Assembly (NCBI GenBank): GCA_018830445.1
Contig: JAHJSN010000212.1
Location: 1-56,899, forward strand
Direction: 5' to 3'
Length of the DNA stretch: 56,899 nt
DNA from: Alphaproteobacteria bacterium
GTDB taxonomy: Bacteria; Pseudomonadota; Alphaproteobacteria; Rhizobiales; Hyphomicrobiaceae
In this document: piece by piece, positions 9,129 to 17,662 of the stretch
Layout: each line of letters starts with the position of its first letter
Numbering within the stretch: the stretch's first letter is position 1
Program-made: the position numbers and the translations under genes
The notes under the pieces: model-generated
Seen by the model: only the letters and a program-made list of their open reading frames with translations
What the model was told of the DNA's origin: nothing
Databases searched by the model: none

Positions 9129-10055
9129 ATGAACCTATACCTTCCCATTGCCGAAATGCCGGTCAACATCCTGGTGTTCCTTGGCATGGGCGGTGCGGTG
9201 GGCTTCCTGTCGGGCATGTTCGGTGTTGGCGGCGGCTTTCTCATGACGCCGCTTTTGATTTTCTCCGGCATCCCACCCGCGGTCGCGATCGGCACCGAGG
9301 CAGCACAGATCGTTGCCTCCTCGGTCTCCGGAGCTATCGCCCAGTACCAGCGGCGCAACGTCGACATCAAGATGGGCATCGTCCTGCTGGTCGGTGGTAT
9401 TATCGGGTCGGCATTCGGCGTGCAGATCGTCAAGGAGTTGCGCCAGCTCGGCCAATTCGAACTGTTCGTATCCCTCGCCTACGTCGTGTTTCTTGGCATC
9501 ATCGGTTCCTTGATGATGGTCGAGAGCCTCAACACCATGCGCAAGGCACGCGCCGGCGCTGCCGTTTCCGCGCGCCGGCCCGGCCAGCATAGCTGGATAC
9601 ACGGCCTGCCGTTGAAAATGCGCTTCCATCGTTCGAAGCTTTATATCTCGGCCATTCCGGTCCTGGCGCTGGGCGCGATCGTTGGCTTTCTCGGCGCCAT
9701 AATGGGTGTCGGCGGCGGCTTCATCATCGTTCCGGCGATGATCTATTTGTTGCGGGTTCCAACCAACGTCGTGGTTGGCACCTCGCTGTTCCAGATCCTG
9801 TTCGTGACCGCGGCGACGACCATCATGCATGCCGTCCAGAACTACACGGTCGATATCGTGCTCGCACTGCTCTTGATGATCGGTGGCGTTATCGGCGCTC
9901 AGTTCGGTGCGGTCGCAGGAGAGAAGCTGAAAGGCGAGCAACTGCGCTTCCTTCTCGCCGGCCTCGTTCTTCTCGTCTGCTTGCGGGTCGCCTGGAATCT
10001 GGTCGTAATGCCGAGCGAGCTTTATTCCTTATCCTCTGTCGTGGGAGGCCACTGA
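9129..10055 (+). CDS. TauE/SafE family membrane exporter (sulfite/sulfonate-type)
   Basis: Polytopic inner-membrane protein of 308 residues. Two homologous halves each carry the family's glycine-rich signature: FLSGMFGVGGGFLMTPLL in the first half, and FLGAIMGVGGGFIIVPAMIY in the second. TauE/SafE proteins export sulfite, sulfoacetate or related organosulfur anions; the substrate here is not shown. ATG 9129 is used instead of upstream in-frame starts because it begins just before the first membrane segment. Its TGA overlaps the ATG of the next gene by one base, so the two are translationally coupled, a pairing that recurs in alphaproteobacteria. Confidence 0.85.
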   Translation: MNLYLPIAEMPVNILVFLGMGGAVGFLSGMFGVGGGFLMTPLLIFSGIPPAVAIGTEAAQIVASSVSGAIAQYQRRNVDIKMGIVLLVGGIIGSAFGVQIVKELRQLGQFELFVSLAYVVFLGIIGSLMMVESLNTMRKARAGAAVSARRPGQHSWIHGLPLKMRFHRSKLYISAIPVLALGAIVGFLGAIMGVGGGFIIVPAMIYLLRVPTNVVVGTSLFQILFVTAATTIMHAVQNYTVDIVLALLLMIGGVIGAQFGAVAGEKLKGEQLRFLLAGLVLLVCLRVAWNLVVMPSELYSLSSVVGGH

Positions 10056-11149
10056 TGGCAGGAACCGGTCAATTCCGTCAGAAATTCCGCCAGCGCTTCG
10101 CCGATGCCAATAGCTCGATCCGCAAGATCAAGCGCGAGGACCTGCGTTCGGTGATGACTGGACGTAACGCCGCGTTTGCATTGGGGGCGGCGATTGTCGT
10201 CATCGTCATATGGGTCTTCAACGTCGGGGGCGGCGAGGACCCGACCACGGCCGCGCTGCGCAAGACGGGTGCCTCCTCTCCATCGGCGATCATGAAGGAG
10301 ATGAAGGAAACCCAGGCGCCAGCCGAGCATTCGGCTCTCGATACACCCGCCGAAGTGATCGAAAAGGAAAAGGCCGAGCGGCGCAGCGTCGCTGAGTCCG
10401 ACCGGACCGTCCAGAACCCGCTCTTCAATGAAAGCGTCGAAGTCGACATCTCGACGCGTTCGGTTGCTATAACGTCTGCTTTCTCCGGCCAGCGCATCGT
10501 GGTGTTCGGCGCGGTACATAATTCGCTTCAGGCAACCGCCGGTCAGGGACTTTACGACGTCATCATCGTGCTCGAAGGCCTGAAGTCGAAGCTGGTCAGC
10601 CGACGCAAATCCAATGTTGCCGGCTTATGGATCAACACGCAGTCTGTCGAATTCGAAAGCGTCCCGAGCTACTATACGCTGTCCTCGACAAGGCCGATTG
10701 CCGGGATTTCAACGCCCCGAGTATTCGACCAGCACGGCATCGGCTTCAATCACATCCGCATCGAGCCGGCCGCCAAGGATGCCAAACGGCTGCCGCCCGA
10801 AGAGCTGAAATCCTTCCGTGATGGCATCATACGGCTGAAAGCCAAGGAAGGCCTTTATCAGCGCAAGCCGGCGGGTGTCGAGTTCATCGGCCGCTCGTTG
10901 TTCCGCACCTCGATAGACCTCCCAGCGAACGTACCGATCGGTAAGGTGGTGGCGCGCACCTACCTGTTCCGCGATGCCGAACTGATTGCCGAAAACACCG
11001 CCGCGGTTCAGCTGAAGCGCGAGGGGCTCGAAGCGCTGATGTATTCCTTTGCTTTCGATTATCCTCTGTACTACGGCATGTTCGCGGTCGCCATGGCGGT
11101 TTCCGCCGGGCTCGCCGCCTCCGCCGTCTTCAGCCGCGGTTCGCACTGA
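10055..11149 (+). CDS. TIGR02186 family (Alph_Pro_TM) membrane protein
   Basis: A 364-residue protein of an uncharacterised alphaproteobacterial family (TIGR02186, PF09608), as judged from the core VEVDISTRSVAITSAFSGQR plus VVFGAV at about residues 128-155 and a C-terminal membrane helix at about 335-357. A first membrane anchor lies at about residues 36-56, so the central domain is probably periplasmic. It is longer at the N-terminus than I expect for the family, with a basic cytoplasmic leader of about 30 residues and an Ala/Glu/Lys-rich linker. Its ATG overlaps the stop of the TauE/SafE gene. It probably assists or regulates that exporter; function otherwise unknown. Confidence 0.78.
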   Translation: MAGTGQFRQKFRQRFADANSSIRKIKREDLRSVMTGRNAAFALGAAIVVIVIWVFNVGGGEDPTTAALRKTGASSPSAIMKEMKETQAPAEHSALDTPAEVIEKEKAERRSVAESDRTVQNPLFNESVEVDISTRSVAITSAFSGQRIVVFGAVHNSLQATAGQGLYDVIIVLEGLKSKLVSRRKSNVAGLWINTQSVEFESVPSYYTLSSTRPIAGISTPRVFDQHGIGFNHIRIEPAAKDAKRLPPEELKSFRDGIIRLKAKEGLYQRKPAGVEFIGRSLFRTSIDLPANVPIGKVVARTYLFRDAELIAENTAAVQLKREGLEALMYSFAFDYPLYYGMFAVAMAVSAGLAASAVFSRGSH

Positions 11150-11246
11150 CCAGCGTAAGGTCGGCCGGATTTGCAGCAGGGGTTTCCAAGTGTGTGCGCT
11201 CGAACGCCCCGCGCACCGCTGGCGCTGCAGCGATCGGCGGTTCCCG

Positions 11247-11969
11247 TCAGTCGGCTTTCAGCATCCGCGTCGCGATGGGGTAAAGGCCCTCTTGCCCCAG
11301 CATCCAGACCGCGAAGCCCTCGCGCCCGAACAGCGGCTCGAACGCCTCGTCGAGGACATTGAGCCCGCCAGCGTATGCGCCGAACGCCGGCATCACCAGC
11401 CTCAGTCCGTTGCCGATGAAGCACGGCCGCCTGAGCGCATACCCTTCCCGCACGATTTTAGCGGCCGGATGCAGGTGCCCGGCGATCTCGTGTGTCGTCC
11501 ACGCTCCCCGCGGCTCATGGCGCAGCGTGATCCCCTCGACCTTGATATCGCCGACGACATAGCCGCCCATCCGATCGGCGATCTCCGGATCGTGGTTGCC
11601 GGTGACCCAGATCCATTCGCAGGCCTCCTGCATGATCCGCAGCCGTTCGCGCTCCGGTTCCGGCATCCGCTCCGCCGCATCCCGGTCATGGAAGCTGTCG
11701 CCGAGCGCGATCACGGTCTTGGCGCCGAACCGGTCGATGACCTTGGCCAGCTGGATCAGCGTTTCGCGCGTGTCGTAAGGCGGCAGCAACTGACCCTTGG
11801 CGGCAAACGACGAACCCTTTTCCAGATGCAGGTCGGTAACGATGAGCGCCTTTTCGGAAGGCCAGTAGAGCGCCCCCGAAACGTCGGCGATGAACGACTT
11901 CCCGCACACTGCGACGTTCTGCTCCCGGAAATCGTTGTGCCCGAGGCGCTCCGGTTTCAATTGCAGCAT
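11247..11969 (-). CDS. pdeM: Ligase-associated DNA damage response endonuclease PdeM
   Basis: Calcineurin-like metallophosphoesterase of 240 residues. The metal-binding motifs are complete: TDLHLEKG (about 45-52), GDSFHD (about 90-95), GNHDPE (about 124-129) and GHLHP (about 165). TDLHLEKGSSFA is characteristic of the PdeM family, linked by genome context to bacterial DNA-repair ligase/exonuclease/helicase sets. It lies 54 bases downstream of the DEXH helicase on the same strand, the usual partner. A TTG two codons upstream (11975) is an alternative start; ATG 11969 is preferred because GGGGAAGG lies about ten bases away. No ligase gene is visible here. Confidence 0.85.
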   Translation of the reverse strand: MLQLKPERLGHNDFREQNVAVCGKSFIADVSGALYWPSEKALIVTDLHLEKGSSFAAKGQLLPPYDTRETLIQLAKVIDRFGAKTVIALGDSFHDRDAAERMPEPERERLRIMQEACEWIWVTGNHDPEIADRMGGYVVGDIKVEGITLRHEPRGAWTTHEIAGHLHPAAKIVREGYALRRPCFIGNGLRLVMPAFGAYAGGLNVLDEAFEPLFGREGFAVWMLGQEGLYPIATRMLKAD

Positions 11970-12023
11970 TGCCAAATCGCCTTCCCCGTTCGCATCGCAC
12001 CGGCGGTGTCCGGCCTGTTGAGA

Positions 12024-14738
12024 TTACTTCTCCCCGGCGGCCTGCGCACCGGCGGTGTCATCGTCGTCCACGCCTATTTCACCCCCGCTCCCGGCCGCGA
12101 TCGTGCCGGCGGCTTCCGCGATCAGGTCTTCGGCAGCCTCCCTGAGCAGGTCTTCGCGTCCCATATGGCCGACCGGTTCGCGCCCGATCTCCAGAAGGAT
12201 CGGCACCGAAAGCGGCGAGACGCGGTCCAGGTCCATGTGCAGGATTGCCCCACGGATACGCCGCAAAAAATCGCCCAGCCGCCCGATATCGAGAAGTCCG
12301 CTCGCCGCGTCGGCGCGGGCCGCCTCGATGAGGATATGACCAGGGTCATGCGTCATCAGCACGTCGTAGACGAGGTCGGTCGACATCGTCACCTGACGCC
12401 CGGTCTTTTCCTTGCCCGGATGGCGCCGCTCGATCAGCCCTGCGATGACTGCGCAATGGCGGAATGTTCGCTTCATTAGCGATGATTCGGCAAGCCATGC
12501 TTCCAGATCGTCGCCGAGCATGTCTTCCTCGAAAAGCACTTCCAGCGGCAGCCGCCCTGCCTTGATCATCGCCGGGATGTCACCGCGCGCCCAGATCGAC
12601 AGCCCGTAGTCGTTGGCGACGAACCCCATCGGCAGCGCGCCCGCCCGTTCCAGCCGGCGGGTCAGCAGCATGCCGAGCGTCTGGTGGGCAAGCCGCCCCT
12701 CGAACGGATAGACGACCATGTGGAAGCTCCCGCTGCGGGGAAACGTCTCCACCAGGACTTCTTCGGGCGAGGGTATTGCCGAACGCTGATCCTGCAGGCT
12801 GAGCCACTCGGAAACCGGCAGCGGCAGATGCGCCCAAGCGTGCCTGTCCTGCAGCATGATGCGCACCCGTTCCGCAAGATGCGTCGACAGCGGAAACTTG
12901 CCGCCCGCGTAACTCGGTACGATCGGATCGGACGCTGCCGCGCGCGAAACGTAGGCCTCGGTTTCCTTCAGACCCTCGAAGCGCAGAACCTCGCCCGCGA
13001 AAACGAACGCCTGTCCCGGCGTCAACTGCTCGACGAAATATTCCTCCACTTCGCCGAGCACGCGCCCGCCCATCAGTGCACCGCCTCCATCGCGGGAACT
13101 CATGGCGGCCCGCTTGCGTCCGATCAGCCTCACCTTGATCATCGGACTTTCGACGATCGTTCCGGCATTCATCCGGTAGGCCTGCGCGATGCGGCCGTTG
13201 GCGACCCTCAGCCGGCCGTCGCTCTCGGGACGCAATTTGGCGAACCGCTCATAGGCTTTCAGCGCATAGCCTCCGGTTGCCACGAATTCGACGACCCGCT
13301 CGAAGGTGGCACGCGTAAGGCTCGCGTAAGGCGACGCCCGGCGCACTTCCGCGTAGAGCACATCGGCTGCAAACGGTGCCTGGCACGCCATGCCCAGAAT
13401 ATGCTGTGCCAGAACGTCGAGCCCGCCACGCCGCGACAGTGCCACGTCCTGTACCCCCGCATGCGCGGCATCGAGAGCCGCCCGGCATTCGAGAACCTCG
13501 AAGCGGTTTCCCGGCACCAGGATTGCCCGGCTCGGCTCATCGAGGCGGTGGTTGGCGCGGCCGATCCTTTGCAGCAGACGGCTTGAACCCTTCGGCGCCC
13601 CGACGTTGATGACGAGGTCGACGTCGCCCCAGTCGATCCCAAGATCGAGCGTCGATGTGGCCACAACGGCGTCGAGCGTGCCGGCGGCCATCGCGTTTTC
13701 GACCTTGCGCCGCTGCGCCATATCGAGCGAACCGTGATGCAGCGCGATGCGCAAGCCGTCCTCGTTGACCCGCCAAAGTTCCTGGAAGATCAACTCCGCC
13801 TGCATGCGCGTGTTGACGAACACCAGGGTCAGCGCGTGCCGCTTGATTGCCTGATAGATCGCCGTCATCGCGTAAAGCGCGGAGTGCCCCGACCATGGCA
13901 CCGGCTCGTCCACTTCGAGGATCGCGATTTCCGGATCGGCGCCGGGCGCGGCCACCACCTTGTCGGAAAGCAGCGTCATGTCGTCGGGTTGATCCTGCGC
14001 CACGAGGTACGCCCGAAGCTCGCTCGGCCGCGCCACCGTCGCCGATAGTCCGATCGTCATCAGTTCCGGAGCAAGCGACCTCAGTCTGGCGAGATCGAGG
14101 CTCAAAAGGTCGCCGCGCTTTGAACCGGATATGGCGTGCAGTTCGTCGAGGATCACGGTGCGCACGTCGCCGAACAGATAGGGTGCATCGGGATGCGCCA
14201 GCAGAAGCGCAATTTGTTCAGGCGTCGTCAGCAGGATGTCGGGCGGCTTGCTGCGCTGGCGCGCGCGCCGTGCAACCGAGGTGTCTCCGGTCCGGGTTTC
14301 GCAAGTGATCTTGAGCCCCATCTCGCGGATCGGCGCTTCGAGGTTGCGCGCCACGTCGACGCTCAGGGCCTTGAGCGGCGAGACATAAAGTGTGTGCAGT
14401 CCCGCGCCCTTGATCGCGCAACGGTCCCGCCCGGAGAGTTCAACGAGGCTTGGCAGGAATCCGGCCAGCGTCTTGCCCGCCCCCGTCGGCGCGATCAGCA
14501 GCGTCGACGTGCGCGACCTGGCCTTTTCCAACAGCGCCATCTGATGGTCGCGCGGAACCCAACCGCGTTCCGCGAACCATTTTGCAAACGCGGGCGGCAG
14601 GAGATCGATGGCATCCGCGTCCGCAGACAGCCGCTCAGGCGCACGCGCCTTCCTGCTCGCGCTTTTTCGCGCCCTTTCGGTCCGCTTCTGCCGGGCCGGC
14701 GCTGTCGCCGGCTTGCCATTCGCCATCGGCCTTTCCAT
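12024..14738 (-). CDS. Ligase-associated DNA damage response DEXH-box helicase (Lhr-like)
   Basis: An ATP-dependent helicase of 904 residues in the Lhr-like superfamily 2 group. Motif I is LLIAPTGAGKT near residue 83, motif II is VILDELHAISGSKRG, and SATVARPSELRAYL matches motif III. The C-terminal half-helicase (STLDLGIDWGDVDLVINVGA, then LLQRIGRANHR) is followed by the winged-helix/DEAD_assoc region. The basic N-terminal tail (residues 1-35, rich in Arg, Lys and Ala) is probably disordered. The frame opens with TTG 14759; ATG 14738 is chosen because GAGG lies eight bases upstream. It is upstream of pdeM in a two-gene operon. Confidence 0.88.
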   Translation of the reverse strand: MERPMANGKPATAPARQKRTERARKSASRKARAPERLSADADAIDLLPPAFAKWFAERGWVPRDHQMALLEKARSRTSTLLIAPTGAGKTLAGFLPSLVELSGRDRCAIKGAGLHTLYVSPLKALSVDVARNLEAPIREMGLKITCETRTGDTSVARRARQRSKPPDILLTTPEQIALLLAHPDAPYLFGDVRTVILDELHAISGSKRGDLLSLDLARLRSLAPELMTIGLSATVARPSELRAYLVAQDQPDDMTLLSDKVVAAPGADPEIAILEVDEPVPWSGHSALYAMTAIYQAIKRHALTLVFVNTRMQAELIFQELWRVNEDGLRIALHHGSLDMAQRRKVENAMAAGTLDAVVATSTLDLGIDWGDVDLVINVGAPKGSSRLLQRIGRANHRLDEPSRAILVPGNRFEVLECRAALDAAHAGVQDVALSRRGGLDVLAQHILGMACQAPFAADVLYAEVRRASPYASLTRATFERVVEFVATGGYALKAYERFAKLRPESDGRLRVANGRIAQAYRMNAGTIVESPMIKVRLIGRKRAAMSSRDGGGALMGGRVLGEVEEYFVEQLTPGQAFVFAGEVLRFEGLKETEAYVSRAAASDPIVPSYAGGKFPLSTHLAERVRIMLQDRHAWAHLPLPVSEWLSLQDQRSAIPSPEEVLVETFPRSGSFHMVVYPFEGRLAHQTLGMLLTRRLERAGALPMGFVANDYGLSIWARGDIPAMIKAGRLPLEVLFEEDMLGDDLEAWLAESSLMKRTFRHCAVIAGLIERRHPGKEKTGRQVTMSTDLVYDVLMTHDPGHILIEAARADAASGLLDIGRLGDFLRRIRGAILHMDLDRVSPLSVPILLEIGREPVGHMGREDLLREAAEDLIAEAAGTIAAGSGGEIGVDDDDTAGAQAAGEK

Positions 14739-14895
14739 AGATGTTGCCTCGCCACGCAACCTTGTTGCGCTTCGGGGAGTCGCCAGCGCGCCGCGGCTAT
14801 GCTAAAGCGCCCCCGCTCCGCGCGCCATGAAGTCATGGCCGACAACTCCGCCATTCAGCGACGGCTCGACGAACTCGGAACGAAAGCTCAAGTCT

Positions 14896-15186
14896 ATGGA
14901 CCGTAATACGATCTTCGGCGGCAATCCGTTCGGTGTACTCATCCGCCTCGTGCTGATTTCCATTGTCGTCGGCATCATCCTGTCGGCGCTCGGCATAACG
15001 CCGCGCAATCTGTTCTACCATCTCGATATCCTGGCCCGCCGCCTTTACGACCTGGGTTTCGGCGTGTTCGAAAATATCTTCGGATACCTCGTTCTGGGCG
15101 CCATCGTGGTCATCCCGATCTGGTTTGTCGCCCGTCTGTTCGGACTGTTGAGCAACGGCAAGTCCGATATCGATCGCAATGGCTGA
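14896..15186 (+). CDS. DUF6460 small membrane protein
   Basis: A 96-residue protein with two hydrophobic segments (about residues 14-34 and 62-84) separated by ITPRNLFYHLDILARRLYDL. I recognise this arrangement as DUF6460, a family common in Hyphomicrobiales with no known function. The frame is open from 14827, but ATG 14896 starts just before the family core. It is divergent from the helicase gene, and its end overlaps the start of the MATE remnant by eight bases. It is probably an inner-membrane protein. Confidence 0.7.
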   Translation: MDRNTIFGGNPFGVLIRLVLISIVVGIILSALGITPRNLFYHLDILARRLYDLGFGVFENIFGYLVLGAIVVIPIWFVARLFGLLSNGKSDIDRNG

Positions 15187-15805
15187 GCCGCCCCGGGCGG
15201 CGCCACGAGAGATACCGCACGCCACCGTCCTCTCGATTGCGGTGCCGATCATCCTGTCCAATCTGACGACGCCGCTGATCGGCATCGTCGATACGGCTGT
15301 ACTGGGGCAACTTGAAGGTGCCCACCACGTCGGCGCTTCCATCGGTGCGAAGTCTCGCGGCCGCTTCGCGCGGTCCGTCTTACTGTCTTCGCTGTGGGCA
15401 GGCATCATCGCCATGACGCTGGGCGCGGCGCTCTACACCTTTGGCGGCCACTTGATCGACCGCCTCAGCGTCGATTCCGGTGTTCGCGAAGCCGCCCGCG
15501 CCGTGTTGCCCTGGGCCGCACTCATGCCGGTGCTCGGCGTTGCCGCCTACCAGCTCGACGGCATCTATATCGGGGCCACCCGAACCGCGGACATGCGCAA
15601 CATGATGCTTGTCGGCACGGCGGCCTTTTTCGCGGCATGGCATATCCTGGTGCCCTTGATTGGCAACGATGGCCGCTGGCTATCGCTACTGGCGCTCAAC
15701 ATCGTCAGGACCGCTTCGCTGGCGCTGCGCTATCCGGCATTGGTCGCCGATGCGTCTCCTATTCGAACGGCTGGCTCGCCCAGTGCGCGGCGCGCCGCCC
15801 GCTGA
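15179..15805 (+). pseudogene. MATE efflux transporter with a large in-frame internal deletion
   Basis: The 208-residue product begins like a DinF-type MATE transporter (VLSIAVPIILSNLTTPLIGI then VDTAVLGQL). Just after residue 50 it jumps to sequence that normally sits about 270 residues in (RFARSVLLSSLWAGII, then PWAALMPVLGVAAYQLDGIY and IGATRTADMRNMM). It ends where a full MATE ends. A normal member has about 450 residues and 12 helices; here about 230 residues covering helices 2-8 are missing without a frameshift. It cannot form the two-lobed transporter, so it is probably non-functional. The last 47 bases overlap the convergent end of pyrD. Confidence 0.7.
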
Positions 15806-16850
15806 GTTCGCCGATCGACGCAGCACCGGCCTCCTCGCACGCGTCCGCCAGTTGCGCCTTGATCCGCCCGATCAGCGGCCAGCCCTCGTAGATGAGCCCG
15901 GTGTAGAGCTGGATCAGGCTGGCGCCCGCCTCGATCTTCGCCAGCGCCGTCGCGCCGCTGTCGATGCCGCCAATCCCGATCAGCGGCACCTTGCCTCCGG
16001 TGGCCTGATGCACTCTGGCAAGCATCACGGTAGCGCGGTGAAACAGCGGTCGTCCAGAAAGCCCGCCAGCTTGCCGCGCCGTTTCTACCGAGACGATGGG
16101 CCGCGTGATTGTCGTGTTGGAAACCGCAATGCCGTCGACCGCATGCGCAACGAGCCGCTCGCAGATCGCTCGCACGTCTTCTTCGGCGATGTCAGGCGCG
16201 ATCTTGACGATGACCGGACGCTTCGGCTGCCCGGCCGCGACCAGCCGCTCGCGAGTTTCCATCACCCTTCCGATCAGCTCGTTGAGTGCCTCGGGGGCCT
16301 GCAGGTCGCGCAGGCCCGGCGTATTGGGCGACGAAATGTTGACCGTGAAATAGCTCGCCACGCCGTTGAAGGTTTCCAGCCCTTTGACGTAGTCGGCCGC
16401 GCGGTCGTCGCTGTCCTTGTTGGCCCCGATGTTGACGCCGACGATGCCGCCCTTGCTGTTTCGCGCCTTGAGCCGCCGCAGCGCCTCGGCGTGACCGCCA
16501 TTGTTGAATCCGAGCCGGTTGATCACCGCGCGCTCTTCGATCAGGCGGAACACTCGCGGAGTCGGGTTCCCCGGCTGCGGCAGCGGCGTAACGGTACCGA
16601 CTTCGGCAAATCCGCAGCCAAGCGAGAGGATCGCGTCTGGAACCCTCGCATCCTTGTCGAAACCTGCCGCAACTCCGACCGGGTTGGGGAAGTCGAGGCC
16701 GAACACGCGTTGCCGAAGGCTGGCCGGATCTGGCGTCCGATTCTTCGGCAGAAGCCCGAGTTCAAGGCCACGAAGCGCCAGTTCATGGGCGTTTTCCGGC
16801 GGCAGGGCGAGCAGGGCTGGCTGTGCGAGATTCAACAATCCGCCAAACAT
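15759..16850 (-). CDS. pyrD: Dihydroorotate dehydrogenase (quinone), class 2
   Basis: The membrane-associated flavoenzyme that oxidises dihydroorotate to orotate in pyrimidine synthesis and passes electrons to quinone; 363 residues, normal for class 2. The N-terminal membrane-association helix region precedes the FMN barrel. Visible motifs are NPVGVAAGFDKDA, INRLGFNNGG, VNISSPNTPGLRDLQ (with the class 2 catalytic serine), VKIAPDI and LIGIGGIDSG. The start codon overlaps the stop of the DUF952 gene by one base, so the two are cotranscribed, a pairing I recall from rhizobia. Its 3' end overlaps the MATE remnant. Confidence 0.95.
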   Translation of the reverse strand: MFGGLLNLAQPALLALPPENAHELALRGLELGLLPKNRTPDPASLRQRVFGLDFPNPVGVAAGFDKDARVPDAILSLGCGFAEVGTVTPLPQPGNPTPRVFRLIEERAVINRLGFNNGGHAEALRRLKARNSKGGIVGVNIGANKDSDDRAADYVKGLETFNGVASYFTVNISSPNTPGLRDLQAPEALNELIGRVMETRERLVAAGQPKRPVIVKIAPDIAEEDVRAICERLVAHAVDGIAVSNTTITRPIVSVETARQAGGLSGRPLFHRATVMLARVHQATGGKVPLIGIGGIDSGATALAKIEAGASLIQLYTGLIYEGWPLIGRIKAQLADACEEAGAASIGELSGRRAAHWASQPFE

Positions 16851-17215
16851 TATTCAAGTCCCTCTGGAATTAGGGGAATTCCGTCGTCGCCAAGCGGCAG
16901 ATCGTAGACCTGCCGGGCGCACTTGGCGGGAAGTTCGCAAAAAAGATGTGGAAAAAGTTCGCCCCCGCGTGACGGTTCCCATTTCAGCGAGCCGCCGAGC
17001 TCCACGGCATCGAATGCCACGAGAACCAGCCCGTCCTGTCCTCTGAAATATTTCGCGGCCGTTCCGAAAAGTTGCGTTGCGGCCGAAAGATGCACGAAGC
17101 CATCGCGCAGATCGTCAGCCGACCCCGCATAGCCACCGCGTGCGACAGCCTCGTCCCATTCCTCTCGGGCAAGGATCTTGTAGACGATCCGGTGCGTACG
17201 ATCCTGTGATGACAT
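16850..17215 (-). CDS. DUF952 domain protein
   Basis: A 121-residue single-domain protein. The sequence IVYKILAREEWDEA, then DGFVHLSAATQL and a C-terminal YDLPLG match DUF952, a family distantly related to glutathione S-transferase-like or ADP-ribosyltransferase-like folds with no agreed function. It is the first gene of a two-gene unit with pyrD (one-base overlap). The promoter must lie in the roughly 60 bases between its start and the palindrome cluster at 17275. Confidence 0.8.
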   Translation of the reverse strand: MSSQDRTHRIVYKILAREEWDEAVARGGYAGSADDLRDGFVHLSAATQLFGTAAKYFRGQDGLVLVAFDAVELGGSLKWEPSRGGELFPHLFCELPAKCARQVYDLPLGDDGIPLIPEGLE

Positions 17216-17274
17216 TTCAGGCGGTCCACGAGTGTTTCAAGTTGCAGATTGGCTTCGGTAGACACGATACTCAA

Positions 17275-17354
17275 CTAGTGTGGCGTCGCGCCTTAATTGA
17301 CCTGTTGGTGCCGCACAGGAGTTGTCAATTGAGGCGCGCTGAACGCCACACTAA
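17275..17354 (-). repeat. CTAG palindrome, family B (cluster 1)
   Basis: An 80-base hairpin element. From the CTAG end (17275-17278) the left arm is outer stem TAGTGTGGCG then inner stem TCGCGCCTTAATTGAC. The other arm, read inward, has TAGTGTGGCG, an extra TTCA, then GCGCGCCTCAATTGAC. The loop is about 22 bases (CTGTTGGTGCCGCACAGGAG at its core). It is nearly identical, in reverse orientation, to 29575-29655 and 56848-56899. A 12-base spacer separates it from family A. Confidence 0.9.
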
Positions 17355-17367
17355 GCCATTGTTTTCG

Positions 17368-17443
17368 CTAGTGGCCTTCGTGTCTCGCCTAAATCGTCAG
17401 CGGTTGCGGCCAGCACACCGATTTAGGCGAGACAGGCCACTAG
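17368..17443 (-). repeat. CTAG palindrome, family A (cluster 1)
   Basis: A 76-base hairpin element starting and ending with CTAG. The outer stem is CTAGTGGCC and the inner stem TGTCTCGCCTAAATCG. One arm carries an extra four bases (TTCG) between the stems. The loop contains GCGGTTGCGGCCAGCAC. It is reverse-oriented relative to the copies at 29487-29562 and 56760-56835, which have the same length. The spacer to family B (17355-17367) is CCATTGTTTTCG, identical to the other clusters on the opposite strand. Confidence 0.9.
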
Positions 17444-17586
17444 AGCACAAGTTTCACGGTTTACACGGGTCGACACAACGGTTTCTGCCAGACGACGGAT
17501 AACCTTGGCGATGCCGATCATGGTAGCGAAGTGAAACACGAGCAACGTCTGTGAATTTACAACACGAACAAAGAACCAGGCTGGGG

Positions 17587-17630
17587 TTCCGGGCTGTCCC
17601 TTGGGCACCGAGTGTCAGAGTCGGAACACC
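17587..17630. repeat. Decayed CTAG palindrome, family C (cluster 1)
   Basis: An imperfect inverted repeat beginning GGTTCCGGGCTG and ending TGTCAGAGTCGGAACACC. The right part matches the right arm of the family C copy at 56672-56763 (TGTCAGAGTCGGAGCACT), but the terminal CTAG is lost. It overlaps a possible GTG start (17612) of the next gene and lies within its likely promoter or leader. The 140 bases between family A and this remnant hold no gene that I can support. Confidence 0.55.
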
Positions 17631-17662
17631 AGCCGATAGCCGACGACCTGATCGGAGACTCA

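Noticed and set aside
17275-17443. CRISPR or integron attC sites
   Set aside because: The repeats are palindromes found in three distant intergenic clusters, not regularly spaced direct repeats, and no cas or integrase gene is present. The loops and arms lack the core motifs of attC sites.
17444-17586. A further palindrome between elements A and C of cluster 1
   Set aside because: GTTTCAC and GTGAAAC form a short dyad, but the rest of the arms do not pair, and there is no second CTAG.
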